Assembly: GCA_025526915.1 (NCBI GenBank)
Contig: JAHLKH010000025.1
Location: 1 to 64,000, forward strand
Direction of reading: 5' to 3'
From: Entophlyctis helioformis
Lineage: Eukaryota; Chytridiomycota; Chytridiomycetes; Chytridiales; Chytriomycetaceae
Length of the DNA: 64,000 nucleotides
Shown here piece after piece: positions 1 through 12,882 of this stretch. Under the pieces are notes generated by a model. The model was not told where the DNA came from and searched no databases. It worked only from the letters and a program-made list of their open reading frames with translations. The position numbers were made by a program, and so were the translations under genes. Within the stretch, counting starts at the first letter, position 1, and each line of letters starts with the position of its first letter.

Positions 1-1824
1 CAATGGATCCAAACAGGGCGGGAGAGGGCCGTGGCAGCGAGGCGTTGCGCGCAGATGCCGTGGATGAGATGGATGAGGAGGCGGTGCCCAGCGGCCACAC
101 GTTGCCGAGCATCGAGAAGAGGGACGTGGTGGCGCGGCGCGTGTCTGCTGCGCGTTGTCTGATGCGCTGCTTGAAGAAGCGGTTGTGTGACTGCAGGATC
201 GAGATGATGTTGGGCCAGTGCTCGTATGGCGGGTCCTGCACACGCCAGAATGGCCAGTCAGCCAACAGCCAACAGCCAACAGCCAACAGCCAGCGTTCAG
301 TGTGCCATTCAAGAGTCATGGCAGATCATGCACCTGTGGGTAGCTGAGGATGGCTGGAAAGGAGCGGATGCCATATGTGCGGTCTGGCCCATCCTGTGTG
401 CCGTGGCAGACAAACCCATCCTCGAAGCGTACTTTGCCAGTCTGTGCGTATAGATTAGGGATACATTAATGGGATGCAGCGTGCGATGGTACTCGAGGAT
501 CCTGCAGCCACAGGCGAGTCAGTGTCCCAGCACGCGCATCCGGCCAGCGACGCGAGACGAATGCCGCCACTCACGGCAGCAGGTACTCTGGCTCGACCTC
601 GTCAGGAAAGTGCACGCGCCGCCGATTGGAGAGCGCGTTGGCCATCTGCCGCGGATGAATGACTTGGTAAAAGTAGAGGCCGATCTTGAGAGACAGCCAC
701 TTGTACAGCCGCTGCAGCACCGTCTGCAGGTTGGGCAGCGGCCTACTGCCACGATTCCGCGCGTCTGTTTTGAAAGAGTGCCGGACAAAGCCGACCCACT
801 TGGCGAGCAGGTCGCGGCCCACGTACGCATTGACGATCGCGTCGTGGAAGACGTGTTTTTGGATGGCCACGCTCGCCTGCACGAGGTGGGAGAGGATGGA
901 GAGTTCCATGCCGGCGACTTCGCCAAGGATCCCCAGGGCCGGAGCGACTCTTTGTTGTAGAACTTTTCTGTGATTTCCTGGACCTGGTTCCAGAGAATGT
1001 GTGGGTCGGGACCCAAAAAGTCTGCCATCATGCTGATCCTGTGCTCGGGGACAGCGCGAGGGTGAGGCTGGATGCGGCGGACAGAAGGCGTGAACAGGCA
1101 GAGCAAGCGAGTGGGAGCGAGAGCAGGCAGGAGAGCGCTCTTACAGCGAGACCATCTGCTGTCGCAATAGCGAGAAGCGCAGGAGCGCCTCGAGCACGGC
1201 CTGGATGGGTACCAGCGTGTCGGCGGTCACTGCGCCGGAATGCGCCAGGCGATACAGACGCGTCGATGCCGTCGAAGCGTCCGCGTCGAGCTGCTCGTAG
1301 TTGGACTGGATGGTCTGTCGGGCGATGGGCAGCAGGCAAGCGGGCAAGTTGGCATGTGAGCAGGGCATGCGGGGCACGCAGACAGACGGCATGCGAGGCA
1401 TGCGAGGCATGCGCACCATCAGCGATCGGAGCATGGACGGACGGGCGTAGTCGGCGGCGAAAAAGGCAGACTCGCAGGCCAACAGCTGCGACACGGTGTT
1501 GTGCAGCAGGGCGACGGGGCCGGCCGTGATCTGCGCGTGGGAAGGCGCGGGTCAGCGGGGCACGGCACGCGAGCAAGGCACGGCACGCACTCTGATGCGC
1601 AGCTCGATGATGTGGTCGACGACAGCGGCAAAGGACTTTGCGGCGATGCCCGACAGCGCCCACGGCAGGTAGCGGGCGTCGCCGTGCTGCGCGTTGTTGT
1701 TGGTGGCGGTCGTTGCGCTGCTGGTGCTGTTGGTGCTGCTGTTTGTGCTGCTTGCACTGGCGGTTGTGCTCGCAGGCGGCTGCTGCGGGCGATGGCGGTC
1801 GGGCGAGGCCATGAGCGAGGCCAT
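1..1824 (-). CDS. KICSTOR subunit KICS2 (C12orf66)-like protein, 3' end off the window
   Basis: In animals KICS2 is part of the KICSTOR complex, which tethers the GATOR1 regulator of TORC1 to lysosomes. The exons I can join on the minus strand are about 1824-1590, 1535-1425, 1320-1150, 1040-575, 441-334 and 235-1. The best family signals are the helical stretch ILSHLVQASVAIQKHVF with a later LSLKIGLYFYQVI, then a His-Gly-rich exon at 441-334 ending FPAILSYPQ, then YEHWPNIISIL at about 225. These follow the order of vertebrate KICS2, where HWPN is followed by a hydrophobic strand. The start at 1824 (MASLMASPD) is chosen because it opens the frame into the first conserved helix. One frame change occurs at a GGG run (936-938); one extra base there would join NKESLRP to the downstream helix. 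The C-terminus lies left of base 1. The family call is fairly strong. The role in TORC1 signalling is only inherited from animals. Confidence 0.72.
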
Positions 1825-1965
1825 CGGCGGCGTCTGTGCGGTTTCTGAGCCAAGATTCTTCGCCGCGATCTGGCGACGGCAACGAGGCCACGACCCAGCG
1901 AGACCACAACCACAACCAAGCGAGCGAGCGAGCCATGGCCGACGCAGACGCAGACGCCGACGCCT
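1825..1965. promoter_or_regulatory. Divergent intergenic region between KICS2-like and THO2 genes
   Basis: About 140 bases separate the two outward-facing starts. The segment has CGACGCAGACGCAGACGCC-like direct repeats but no TATA box that I can see. It must contain both promoters unless the THO2 start is further upstream. Confidence 0.35.
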
Positions 1966-4900
1966 TTGCCGGCGCTGCCCGATGCTTCGACCGGCGCACC
2001 ACCACCACCACCACGACAACCACAACCACCACCACCACCGCTTGGGCCGCCCAGCCTGCTCTCGCCCGACACGCTGGCCTCGTGGGCCACGCACGGCCGA
2101 GCGTCGGTGCTGGCTGCTGCCAGGGCCCTGTTCGAGGGCGAGCCTTCTGTGCAGACACACGACTACTACAACCACTACGCCAGCAACAGCAACAGCAACC
2201 ACAACAACCACAACAACAGCGGCGCCTGACCGCTTGAACCGCCTGCGTCTGCTCGTCTACGAGCTCGTGTCGGCGGCCGTTGCCGGCACGCTGGACCCGG
2301 CCGACGTGGCCCGGCTGTGCTTCGAGATGCACTCGACGCTGGCCGCACAGCCCGCCGGCCCGGCCGCGCTCGCCGCCCTGACCGCGCAGGCGCCCGGCTA
2401 CGGCGGCCCGCTGTCGACGCACGATCCGCTGTGCGTGCCGTCGCTAGTCGCCGACGCCGTGTGGCTGGCCAACGTGCGCATCGACCCCGACCTGGCCGCG
2501 CCGGCCGACGCGGCCCAGCGGCATGCGCGTCTCGCCCTGTTCGTCAAAGAGTCGCTGCCGCTGCACTACATCCCCGTCGTGCTCTTCAAGGAGCGCCTCG
2601 AGTTCGAGCTGCTCGGCTCGTCCGGCATCGCCGCCGATCTCAAGCTGTTCAGCCAGCGCCAGGTGCGCACGCGCACCGCCATGTACTTTAAGCAGAACAA
2701 GTACAACCTCTTGCGCGAAGAGGCCGAGGGCTACTCCAAGCTGCTCATCGAGCTCACCGAGGGCATCCCGCGCCCCCTCGACATGTACTGGAACCCGCAG
2801 GCAAAGCGCAGGGTGCCGCACGCCGAGCTGCACGCCAAGCGCTGCGCGGACATCAAGGACCGCGTCGCCATCGTCATGCGCAACATCCAGAGCCTTATTG
2901 GCTCGTTCGACCTCGACCCAAACCGTGCCCTGGACATCATCCTGGACGTCTTTGCCGCAAACGTCCTGGACTACTGGGACTACTTTGTCGAGCTGCTCGA
3001 GCAGAGCCCGTGGAAGCCCAGGCCCGTCACTCGGCTGGTCTCCAGACGCGTCCCTTCCACAACAGCACCGGGCGGCTTTGAAGAAGTCCAGGTCGAGGAA
3101 GAGACGCTCGAAAGCCCGCCCGTCGTTGCGCAGATCCTCGGCTTCAAGTTCAACTACTACAACACCCTCGAGCCCATCCAGCCGACACCGCAGCAGCTGT
3201 ACTGGATTGCTGCCATTCTCATCAAACACAAGTTCATCCAGCTGCCGCAGTTGTATCCGCATCTGGGACCGTCCGACGACACACACGAGGCAGAGTATGC
3301 AGAGTACAAGGCGCGTCTCAAGAAAGAGGCCAAGACCGCGGGCCGCTTCGGCTCAACTGCCTCTGCGCTTGGCGACGATGTGCTCAGTGGCGCTGCTTAT
3401 TCTGCGCTCGCTGCTAGAGACACGCGCGACTCCCGCGACATTCGCGACACGCGTGACGGCAGAGATGCACGCGACTCGCGGGACACCAAGGACACCAAAG
3501 AGCCAAAAGACTCAAAGGATGCCAAGGATGCTGGCCCGCCTGCCCATGGCACGGAAAAGATCCGTCGCTCCAACCAAAAGGCCGGACTCGCCATGGCGCT
3601 CGTTGCAATCGGTGATCTGAATGCGTCGCGCTTGATCCTCAGCCGTCTGCCGCACCTCCCTGCTCTCCACACCGACATCGCCGAGCAAATGTGCCGTGTG
3701 CTGCATGTCATGATCCAGCCCGTCGAAGAGCCGCTGCGTCCTCTGTTTGGTGTTCCCTGCAAACCGGTCGACTCGATGGACAAGTTTCCGCCGCCGGTCA
3801 ACTCGCTCAACTCTCGCTTGTGCCCCATCGTCGAGACCGTTCTTGTTGGCCGCAAGGTTCACCCGACACGGTTCCGCTTCTTCTACACGACGTGGAAGGA
3901 CTCGATTCCGCAGCCGACTGACATGGACAAGACGCTGCAGTACCTTCAGCTGCTGTTGCCGTACACCGCACCCCATCTGCACTTTGATGTGCCGCTCATG
4001 ACCAAACTGGCGCGTATCGGCTGTGCCCACATTAAGCAGGTGTGCTCTCCTCGCTGCTTGCCCTTTGATTGTGCATGTCTGGATGCATGGTCTGCGGTTT
4101 CTGGCAAGTACTTAATGCGCGCCAACCCCATGGATAGAGCAACAAGAGACCCGCAACCATGAACGCCTGGCTCGGCATCATCGCCAACTACCTGCTTCCT
4201 GGACTGTCGCGCACATCAGGAAACTCTGCCCTCTCGCAAGAGCTGTGGTCGCTCATCAGCCTGTGGCCATACACGGCCCGGTACGCTCTCTACGGCGAAT
4301 GGAAGCACTTTACCTACAAGAGCATAGCCGAGCTCGAGGCGTCGCTCAAGGGCTGCGAGAGAGACTGCCGCTACATCATGGCGCGTCTCTCCACCGAGAC
4401 GGTCAAGCAGTACGGCCGTCTTCTCGCCAAGGTCGCACACTCGAACCCCGTCATTGCATTCACGTACATCATCGACAAGCTCGAGAGCTACGACAATATG
4501 ATCTCTGTGGTTGTTGACGCGTCCAGATACCTGACCGATCTCGAGTACGACGTGTTTGCGTTCTGTCTCATCGAGGCGCTTGCTGATCCCGCCAAGAACC
4601 GCGTCGAGGACAATGGCACACATGTGGCGCCATGGCTCAAGGCGCTTTCCAACTTCACGGGCACGCTGCTTCGCAAGCATCCCTTTGAAATCACTGGCAT
4701 GCTGCAGTACGTTGCCAACCAGCTCGCATCCGACAACGTGTACGACATGGTCATTTTGCAAGAGATTATTGGCGGCATGACGGGCATCAAGTTACTTGAC
4801 GAGGCGACCGATAACCAACTCGATGCGCTGGCCGGTGGCGAGATCATCCGCCGCGAGGCGATGCAGTTTGAGAACCAGAAGCTCACGCGCAAGTCGACGG

Positions 4901-7900
4901 TACGCCTTGTGAGCACACTCGTTGACTCGCACCTCGCCATGGACCTCGGGTGTCTGATTGCCCGCCAACGCAAGGAAGTCGTCTACCACACCAACAGCAA
5001 CGAGCTCAAGGTCCTTGGCTGGCTCAACGACCACTGCCAGAAGAGCCTGCTGCAGTACTTTGACTTTTTGTCCACACATCTGAGCCCGGATGTGTACGTT
5101 CGCGAGTCGCCGTCGCTCACAGAGCTTGTCGGCGAGTTTGGGCTGGATATCGAGACGGCGTTCCATATCCTGCGGCCGGCGCTTGGACATGCCATCCGGA
5201 CCGAGGCGGCCAGACTCGAGGAGACCGACCCGGATGCCTTGACCGGCGCCAGTGTATGGCAGCGGACGCACCGCTGCCTCTGAGGGTGGCGCAAACGGCG
5301 ATGCCATGGCCGTGGACGGCGAAGCGGACGCTGCACCAACAGAAGCGGATGTCAAGGACATGCAGAAGAAGTTTGTGGACGACAACAAGGCCAAGATGGA
5401 GCTCATCACCACGCCGTCGCTCTCCAGCCTCATTGACGCCGTGCAGAGCGTTCTGCCGCCCAGCGCCTGGACAGACGTCAGCCCGCGCTTCTACACGACG
5501 TTCTGGCAGCTGTCGCTCTATGACATTTTTGTGCCGGTCGACCGCTACAAGGCAGAGATGGCGCGGCAGAGGACGCTTGCACAGCAGATTGAGAATGACC
5601 GGTCGGACATGTCGTCGTCGGCGGTGTCCAGACGCGCTCGAGAAAAGGAGCGCGTGCTTGCGGTCGAGCAGAGTCTGGCGCGCGAGCTCCGGACCCAGCA
5701 AGCGCACCATGTGCGCACCATGAAGCGGCTGCACATTGAGAAGACGCAGTGGTTTGTCACGAGTGAGTGTGCCTTGCATGGCTGCGTGCTGGCTGCTGTG
5801 TGGCATGACCTGCGCATGGCTTGATGCTGACACGCCTCAACGATACAGACCACCGTCGTGTTGAGGCGATCAACCACTTCTTGCAGACGTGCTTCTATCC
5901 AAGATGTTTGCTGTCGGCTTCCGACGCCATGTACTCTGCCAAGTTTGTGTACCTGATGCACTACATCGGCACGCTCAATTTATCGACCGTGTCTCTGTAC
6001 GACAATGTGAGTCTTGTGCCAGTCCACGCAGTGTCTGCTGTCCCCCAATCGCCACCGCAACCGCCACCGTGTTCGTATCTGACCACCAGCCGACCGCCCA
6101 GATCTTCAACAAGGACTGCATTCACGCCATCGTGTTTGCCCTGTCGGAGAGCGAAGCCAAGAACTACGGCGTCTTTCTCGCCACCAACCTGCAGATCCTC
6201 TCGTCGTGGCACAACAACCCACGCCTCTACGAGACCCAAGGCCGCGGAAAGTCGGGATCCAACGGCCTTCCGGGCTTCCTGTGCCGCTGGCCCACCGGCC
6301 CGTCCATCTTCTCGCAAGCACCGCTCGTCGACATTATGGACTTTGAGCAGTTCCGCCGGGCGATGAACAAGTGGCACCTCAAGCTGCGCAAGTCGTTCCT
6401 GGACGCGCTCGGGTCGCGCGAGTACGTGCAGATCCGCAACTCGATCCTCGTGCTCGACAAGCTGATTGACTACTTCCCGCTCACGCGCGAGGTGGGCGGC
6501 AGCATCATGCGACTCGTCAAGACGATCGAGGAGACGGAGGAGCGCGGCGATCTCAAGCAGCTGGCGCGCTCGTACTATGCCAAGCTGTACACGCGAGAGC
6601 GCGGCTGGATTTCGGTGACGCTGTTTTCTCAGCCGTTGGGGGCCAAGGACGGCTTGGCCACTGCGCCATCGACGCCTAATGCGGCTGGTGCTGCCGCGGG
6701 TGTTGCTGCTACGAGCACGAGCACGAGCGCGAATGCAAGCGTGCGAGAGAAGCCGAGCGCGGTGACGGCAGTGGCAACGGCTGGTGGAAGGAGCAGTAAG
6801 GAGACTGCGGCCGACGGTGGGCAAGGCATGGAGACGGCCATTTCGCCGTCTGCACCTGCGTTGACGCCGTCGATGGAGACGGTCGAGCCGCCCGGTCTGC
6901 GCCAGCAGCTGTTTCGAAAGAGTCCAAGGACGCTCGAGAGGGCCGTGATGCTCGTGATTCTCGTGATTCTCGTGATTCTCGTGATACTCGTGATACTCGG
7001 AACCTGATATCGTGATACTCGCGACAGCAAGGACGCGAGAGACGCGAGAGACGCCAAAGCTGGCGATGCGATGCCGGTCAAGCGGCGTGATCGAGATCCG
7101 GACGAGGCTCCGAGTGCTGCCAAGCGCATCAAGACGCCTGATGATGCGCCAGAGGGGCGGCCAGGCGACCGGCATGGCGATAGAGGCACTGCTGCCGCTT
7201 CGACTGCTGCCTCTGCTGCTTCTGCTGCCACGTCATCGCTGACACCTGATCGTGGCCGGCGGTTACGGTACGAACGGCCCAAGGACCAGCCGGCACGACA
7301 CTCTGTATCGCCACCCCCGCAGCCTGCACGATCTGGATCTAGCTCTGGAAGCCGCGATGTGGACATGGCGGCTGCAGATGACTCGCCGTCACGGTCTGGC
7401 GGTGGTAGCGGCCGGACTGGTACCCCTGGCGCTCCAGCTGCTCCGACGTCTGTTGCCGGTAGTGCTGGCAAGAGTGTTGAGCGTGGCCGTGAGCGCGACG
7501 GTGACCGTGATCGCGACCGTGGACGCGACCGCGACGGTGCCCGAGACACAAAGGAGTCAAGGGATACCAGGGATGCCAGGGATGCCAAGGACAGCCGAGA
7601 GCGTGATCGTGACAGTCGTGATCGCGACGGCAAGGACTCGCGCGACGCCAGAGACGCCAGGGATTCGCGCGACACGCGGGACGTCAAAGACACCAAGGAT
7701 CCAAGTGACGCGAGAGACGCGAGGGACGCGAGAGACCGTGGTGGCGACCGCAACCGCACCGAAACTGCTGGACGTCGCACTACTGCAGACCACTGGGAGC
7801 CGACGTCGCGCGATCGCCTGGAGCGTCCTGGACGTTCGGAGCGTCCGGAGCGTGGCGGGGCTGATTATTGGGAGCCCTCTTCCCGTGATCGCAATGACCG

Positions 7901-9675
7901 CAGCGACCGCGACCGTGAACCTGAGCGTCGTGCTAGCGAACGCAGCGACCGCCCCTCTGTTGCGGATGCCACTGCCACGGCAGGCAACAGTGGCAGCGGC
8001 CGTGCCGAGCCCATGGCGCGCCAGTCAAGCAGACGCTCGACAGACTGGACGGCTGAGCCCGAGGCTGACTCGAGCCGTGATGCTCCGTCAGCCTCTGCAC
8101 CTCCGCCACCGCCTCCACCACCGCCACCGCCTGCAGTGTATGCCTCGCGTGATAGCCGTGATGGCCGTGATAGCCGTGATTACCGCGACTCTCGCGAGTC
8201 TGGCCGCCGCAACAACGATGCACGCCGCGACCGCGATCGTGACGATCCTGCTCGCTTCGACCGTGGCGCTGACCGCGAACGCGGAGGCCGTGACCGCGAC
8301 CGCGACCGTGACCGTAGCCGCGACCGTAGCCGCACGGATCGCAGCGATCGGTCGCCGCGATCTGATGTTCCTGCAACACCGTCGGCTGCACCGTTGCCAC
8401 CACCGATACCGCCTTCCGTGCCTGTCCCAGCACCACGTCCTGCGTCGCCGCCTGCTGCGACTGTAGCGCCTCCGCCTCCGCCCCAGCCTCTGCCTGTCGT
8501 TGCGTCGGCGGTTAGAGATGCGCGAGATGCAAGAGACGCGCGAGATGGACGCAGCTCGAACGGCAGCCAGCGTGGCGAGGGCCGCGACAGAGAGCGCGAC
8601 AAGGACGCCAAAGACAAGGACAAGGAGCGCGAACGGACACGCGACCGTGACCGTGACCGCGAACGTGATCGTGACCGTGACCGTGATCGTGACCGCGATC
8701 GTGACCGTGACCGCGGGCGTGACAGGGGCGACCGAACCGACCGTCGTGGGAATGGAGACTCGGCTGCCATGAGTCGGTCGGGCTCTGCGTCCAACCCTGT
8801 TGATGACCAGCCCGCCTTGCGACGTGACACGCGTGAGCAGCCGCCAGCTGACCAGCAGCCACAACAGCAGCAGGCACAGCAGCAGGCACCTGTCAATGAT
8901 CTGACGATTGTTGGCAGCGCTGATCGTGTTCGCAATGAGCGCCGCGACAACCCGCCGGCCGTCAATACCCCTGCCACTGACGCCTTGGCCAAACCGTCCG
9001 TGACGATCACGCCGGTTGATTCGTCGCCGCCACCAAAGCAGCCGTCCCAGCCGTCCCAGCCAGCACAGCAAGCCCAGCAGCAACAGCAGCAGCAGCCGTC
9101 GCGTGCATCGCTAAGCATCGAGAACCGCCTCGGAAGCCGACAGGATCCCAAGCAAGCGCTGTTAGCCTACCAGGCGAACCGCATTGCCGAGATCCGTGGA
9201 CAGGCCATGGCTGCGCCGTTACCGCCTGCCGATTCTTCTGTCAACTCTCTGCAGCAGCAGCAACAGCACGAGCAACAGCAATCATCGTCGTCGTCTTCAT
9301 CGAGAAGAAATGACAGACACCGCCGCAAGCGTACCCGTGAGGATGTAAGTTGATGAGGGCACCAGCATCGATGCTGCTGCTGCTTGTAGGTGCACGCCTG
9401 CTGACGTGCAATGACGTCTGTTAGGGCGACCGCCGTGGCGGCGATCAGAGTCAGGGACAGGGACAGAGTCAGGGACAGGGACAGGGACAGGGCCGCGACC
9501 GCGACCGCAGCCGACACGGCAGCCGGGCGTCGTCGCCTCACCACCATCGCGACGACGAGGGTAAGGATTGTGTTGCCTTTGCTCTCCTTGTGCTTGCTTT
9601 GCTGACTGACGCTGGTGCGGGCGACTAGGTGGCGATCCGCATGGCACGAAGCGCGTCCGCATTATCCGGAAATAG
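1966..9675 (+). CDS. THO2: THO complex subunit 2 (THO2/THOC2)
   Basis: THO2 is the scaffold of the nuclear THO/TREX complex that couples transcription to mRNA export. The conserved body runs from about 2230 to 6650. It includes the THOC2 signature LLPGLSRTSGNSALSQELW (about 4190), then the RYALYGEW block, SNPVIAFTYIIDKLESYDN, and the C-terminal Tho2 block ending in GWISVTLFSQPLG. Introns are at about 4037-4150, 5763-5849 and 6009-6103. The tail (about 6650-9675) is highly charged, with long RD/RDRD repeats, proline runs and poly-Gln, as in other THOC2 tails. Two last introns at 9344-9424 and 9561-9628 (GTAAG..TAG) lead to the end GTKRVRIIRK and a stop at 9675. The N-terminus is uncertain: MPALPDAS at 1966 reads well but needs a short splice near 2150. 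An Arg-Asp insert interrupts the conserved domain at 3412-3530. The frame changes near 5250 and inside the RD repeat near 7000 without a credible intron. Confidence 0.9.
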
Positions 9676-9680
9676 GGCAC

Positions 9681-9686
9681 AATAAA
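9681..9686 (+). terminator. Poly(A) signal of THO2
   Basis: AATAAA lies 5 bases after the THO2 stop codon. The very short 3' UTR it implies is repeated at other genes in this window. Confidence 0.6.
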
Positions 9687-9773
9687 CTGCCTTGATGGAG
9701 ACCAGGGAGGAGAGCCGTTGTTGTTGACTGGCGCGTGTGGATGGACGTTGAAGGGGTATCCGACCAGACAGCC

Positions 9774-9779
9774 TTTATT
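9774..9779 (-). terminator. Poly(A) signal of DBP7
   Basis: AATAAA on the minus strand lies about 70 bases past the DBP7 stop. THO2 and DBP7 are convergent and share the 170-base gap between their stops. Confidence 0.5.
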
Positions 9780-9848
9780 CTGGGAATGGATGGATCACGA
9801 TCCCGACTCGTGCACCCACACCAACACGCACACAGGCACACCGGACAT

Positions 9849-12800
9849 TTACTTTTTCTTGCGCATGAGCCCAACGACGTTGCCGTCGGCAAACTCGGAC
9901 GTGAGCATACGGTTCGCCATCATGACGGCCTTGCGTTTCATGTTGCCGGCCGTGACAGCGGGATCGATCTTGGCGCTCGCCTTTTTCTCCTTGGCGAACA
10001 CGCCCGACATGTGCGAGCCGACGCCCGTGGGGGCCTCGCGCAGGGCAAAGCTCTTGGCCAGGTGTCCGAGGTGCAGGTTGCGCACGTGGAAGATGTGGCG
10101 CTCGGCGGCGGCGTGGGTGGCGTAGGAACGGATCTGCGACGTGTACGCGCGTTGGGCGAGGTCGAGTGTCTATTGCATGGCATGGTGTGGGTTAGCCGGG
10201 TCGCTTCACCAACATCAAGACGAGGTAGATGGATAGGTGCACAGATGGACAGACGCGCAAGGGGCTCACCGTCGGCGTCGACAACACGTAGCGCTCAAAG
10301 GCCATATGAATGTCCGTGGCAACGGCTTCAAACACTTTGCGGCCCTTTTTCTGCAGCGACAGGAGCCGCGCGCCGGTCATGGCCAGGTTTCCGCCAAAGG
10401 CGACGCGGCCGAGCACGTCCAGGGGTTCTTGAGCTCGGTGAGATCGCATTTGGCGGTCGAGCGGAGCACGTCGAGGTAGGCCAGCTCGGACGGCATGAGG
10501 AAGAGGAGGGCGTCGCCCTGGCGGCCGAGACGCGCCGTGCGGCCGATACGGTGCACGTAGTCGCGCACGTCGGTCGGCGGGTCGTACTGGATGACGTGGG
10601 ACACGTCCGGGAGATCCAGGCCGCGCGCAGCCACGTCTGTGCAAAACAGGATCGATGTTGTGGGTGCGGCCGTCTGCGCGGTCTGGCCGGTGAATCCGTT
10701 GTACGAGGCCAGACGCTGGGCAGTGGGGAGCGAGCCGTGGAGCTTAAACAGCCGGGCAGAGGGGATAATGTTGGCGCACTCGACGCCGGCCAGCATCTGC
10801 GCGGGAGTAAACGCCTCGTGGTGGTTCTTGACGCGGTACTTTTCTGCTTGTGCGCGCTTGGCGTCTGCCTCGGACTTGGGACCCGCGGCGGACGGGAGGT
10901 TGCCCGCGGTGCCGTCGTGCTCGTCGTCCGAGTCGGAATCCACGCCGCCGTCTGCGTTGCCGTCTGGCTGCGCAGCCGTCTTGAATGCGTTGGCAAAGGC
11001 GTCAAAGTGCCAGTCGACGGAATCGCCCGTCGCCATGAAGATGATGATCTTGGTGGGCCGCGAGGGATGCACGATGCGACGGAGAGCGGCGGTGAGTGTG
11101 ACGAGACGCAGCTTGGTTGGTGCAACGACGTAGTTTTGGCGCAGCTGGATGGGGATCGTGACCGTGCCGTCGGCTGCCATGTCTGCACCGGCAACATCGG
11201 AAGTCTTTGCAGGCGATGCGGCTGTCTTGGCTGGCTCTGCAGCGGCATCCTTCTTGGCGTCCTTCTTGGCGTCCTTTTTGGGATCCTGGCCCTTGGCGTC
11301 TTTCTTGGCATCCTGGTCCGCGGCATCCCTCCTGCCCTTGCTAGTATCCACCACACCATCCTCGTCCATCTCCTCGTCGCCATCCTGGCCATCCTGGCCC
11401 TCGCCACCCTCGTCGGGCAGATCCTCAGAGATCAGGATCGTGCCATCACGGCCGGCATGAATAAACTGCGGCCGCACAAGCGCCGTCTGCGCAAGCTTCT
11501 TGACTCCCGCCTCGATTGTGGCCGAACACAGGATCGTCTGTCGCTCGCGCGGCCATCCGGGGATAATCAGACGACGACGCTCCTTGCCGGCAGCCTCGCG
11601 CTTGAGTTGGAGGATGCTCAGAATGTCGCGAAGCGTCTCTTCGAAGCCGAGATGGAGCAGGTTGTCGGCTTCGTCGAGAACAAGCCAGTGCAGGTTGCCC
11701 ACGTCAAACGACTCGGTGGTGCGCAAGTGATCGAGGAGACGGCCGGGCGTGCACACCAGGATGTTGACGCCCTTGCGCAGTCGAGCCTTTTCCGACTTTT
11801 TCTTTTCTCCTCCGACAATGATGCCCGAAACGACCCAATGACGATGTGCGGATCCGGTGGCAGCAGACGCTCCGTTGTACTCTTGCTCAGCATCAGCGTC
11901 TGCCTCGGCTCCTGCACCGGCGGCAGCCGACTCGTGGAGCGAGTAGCGCATGAGCGAGTCCAGCACATCCGAGATCTGACGCGCAAGCTCGCGCGTTGGG
12001 GTCAGGATGATGGCAAACGTGCCAGCCGTGCGCTGGAACATCTTGCCCAGCCTCGGATGCGCGTCGTACTGCACCGACGCATGAACAAGGCTATGCAAGA
12101 TGGGCAGCAGGAATGCCAGCGTCTTGCCCGAACCGGTCTGTGCCTGCACGATCGTGTCGCGATGGGACGGGTCGAGCAGCACTGGGATCGCGGCCGACTG
12201 GATCGGGGTGGGCTGGTCAAACTTGAGCTTGGACGAGAGGTGGCGCACCAGGACCGGGTCGACGCCCAGACCGGCGAACGACGAGTCTTGGGCAAACACG
12301 GGCTCGGGCTCGATGATCGTCTGGACCTCCATCTCGGTGTCTGCAGTCGTGGCGTTGATCATGGCGGCGGCTGATGCGGCGGCTTCCTTGGACGAGATCT
12401 TTGGTGTCTTGGACGGCCTGGCCGGAGCCTCGTCCTCGGGGATGCCCGAGAAGATGGACGACACGATGCCGGGGCCAGCATTGCGGGTGCCTGGACGTTG
12501 GCGCTTGCTCGGATTGCTGTTGAAGCTGCTCGTGGCAGGCGACTGAGCAGCAGCGGACGCCGGCTGGTCGCCGTGCGGGCGTTTCCTGCCCTGATACACC
12601 TGATCTGTTGTGGCAGCGGGCGGCGGATGCAGATGGCTTGGCAGCAGCAGCGGATGAAGCGGCAGATGAAGCGGCAGGTGCACCAGAGGCAGCGGGGGGC
12701 GGTCGCAGCCGAAACGGTCTTGTGGATGCGATGGGCGATGCGTTTTGCAGCGATGCGCTTTGTTCTCCACGAGCCCTTCTTGAGCGTCGAGGCAATCTCG

Positions 12801-12882
12801 GACACCCGCACTCTGGGCTTGGCGCGGCGCCGGCAGCAGGGCCGTCGTCCACGGCAAAGTTGAGCATCAGGCCGTCACTCAT
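9849..12882 (-). CDS. DBP7: ATP-dependent RNA helicase DBP7 / DDX31
   Basis: This is a nucleolar DEAD-box helicase needed for assembly of the 60S ribosomal subunit. The start at 12882 gives MSDGLMLNF, which matches the fungal Dbp7 N-terminus. The helicase motifs appear in order: the Q-motif region [21 protein letters not shown] (motif I), PTREL (Ia), [11 protein letters not shown] (Ib), [12 protein letters not shown] (II), CSATIE (III), [11 protein letters not shown] (V) and [10 protein letters not shown] (VI). The C-terminus [16 protein letters not shown] is the Dbp7-specific tail, which separates it from other DEAD-box proteins. An intron at about 10171-10268 (GTGAGC..TAG) joins RYVLSTPT to [10 protein letters not shown] frame break at the GGGG run 10422-10425 is repaired by one extra base. 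The first 100 codons are spread over three frames around a six-G run at 12694-12699. A Lys/Asp-rich insert sits between motifs III and IV. The gene is probably functional, with base-call errors. Confidence 0.9.

Noticed and set aside
1028..2422. A 464-codon minus-strand frame opposite THO2 rich in Val, Cys and Arg
   Set aside because: It is the shadow of His/Pro/Thr repeats and of KICS2-like exons in another frame. The residue composition is not protein-like.
5252..5262. An 11-base GT..AG intron to explain the frame change in THO2
   Set aside because: Far too short for splicing, and it gives the wrong frame on the far side.
7252..8466. A 404-codon plus-strand frame within the THO2 tail, and several similar minus-strand frames
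   Set aside because: The CGTGAT/CGCGAC repeat is open in all six frames. Only the RD frame continues from and into the THO2 exons.
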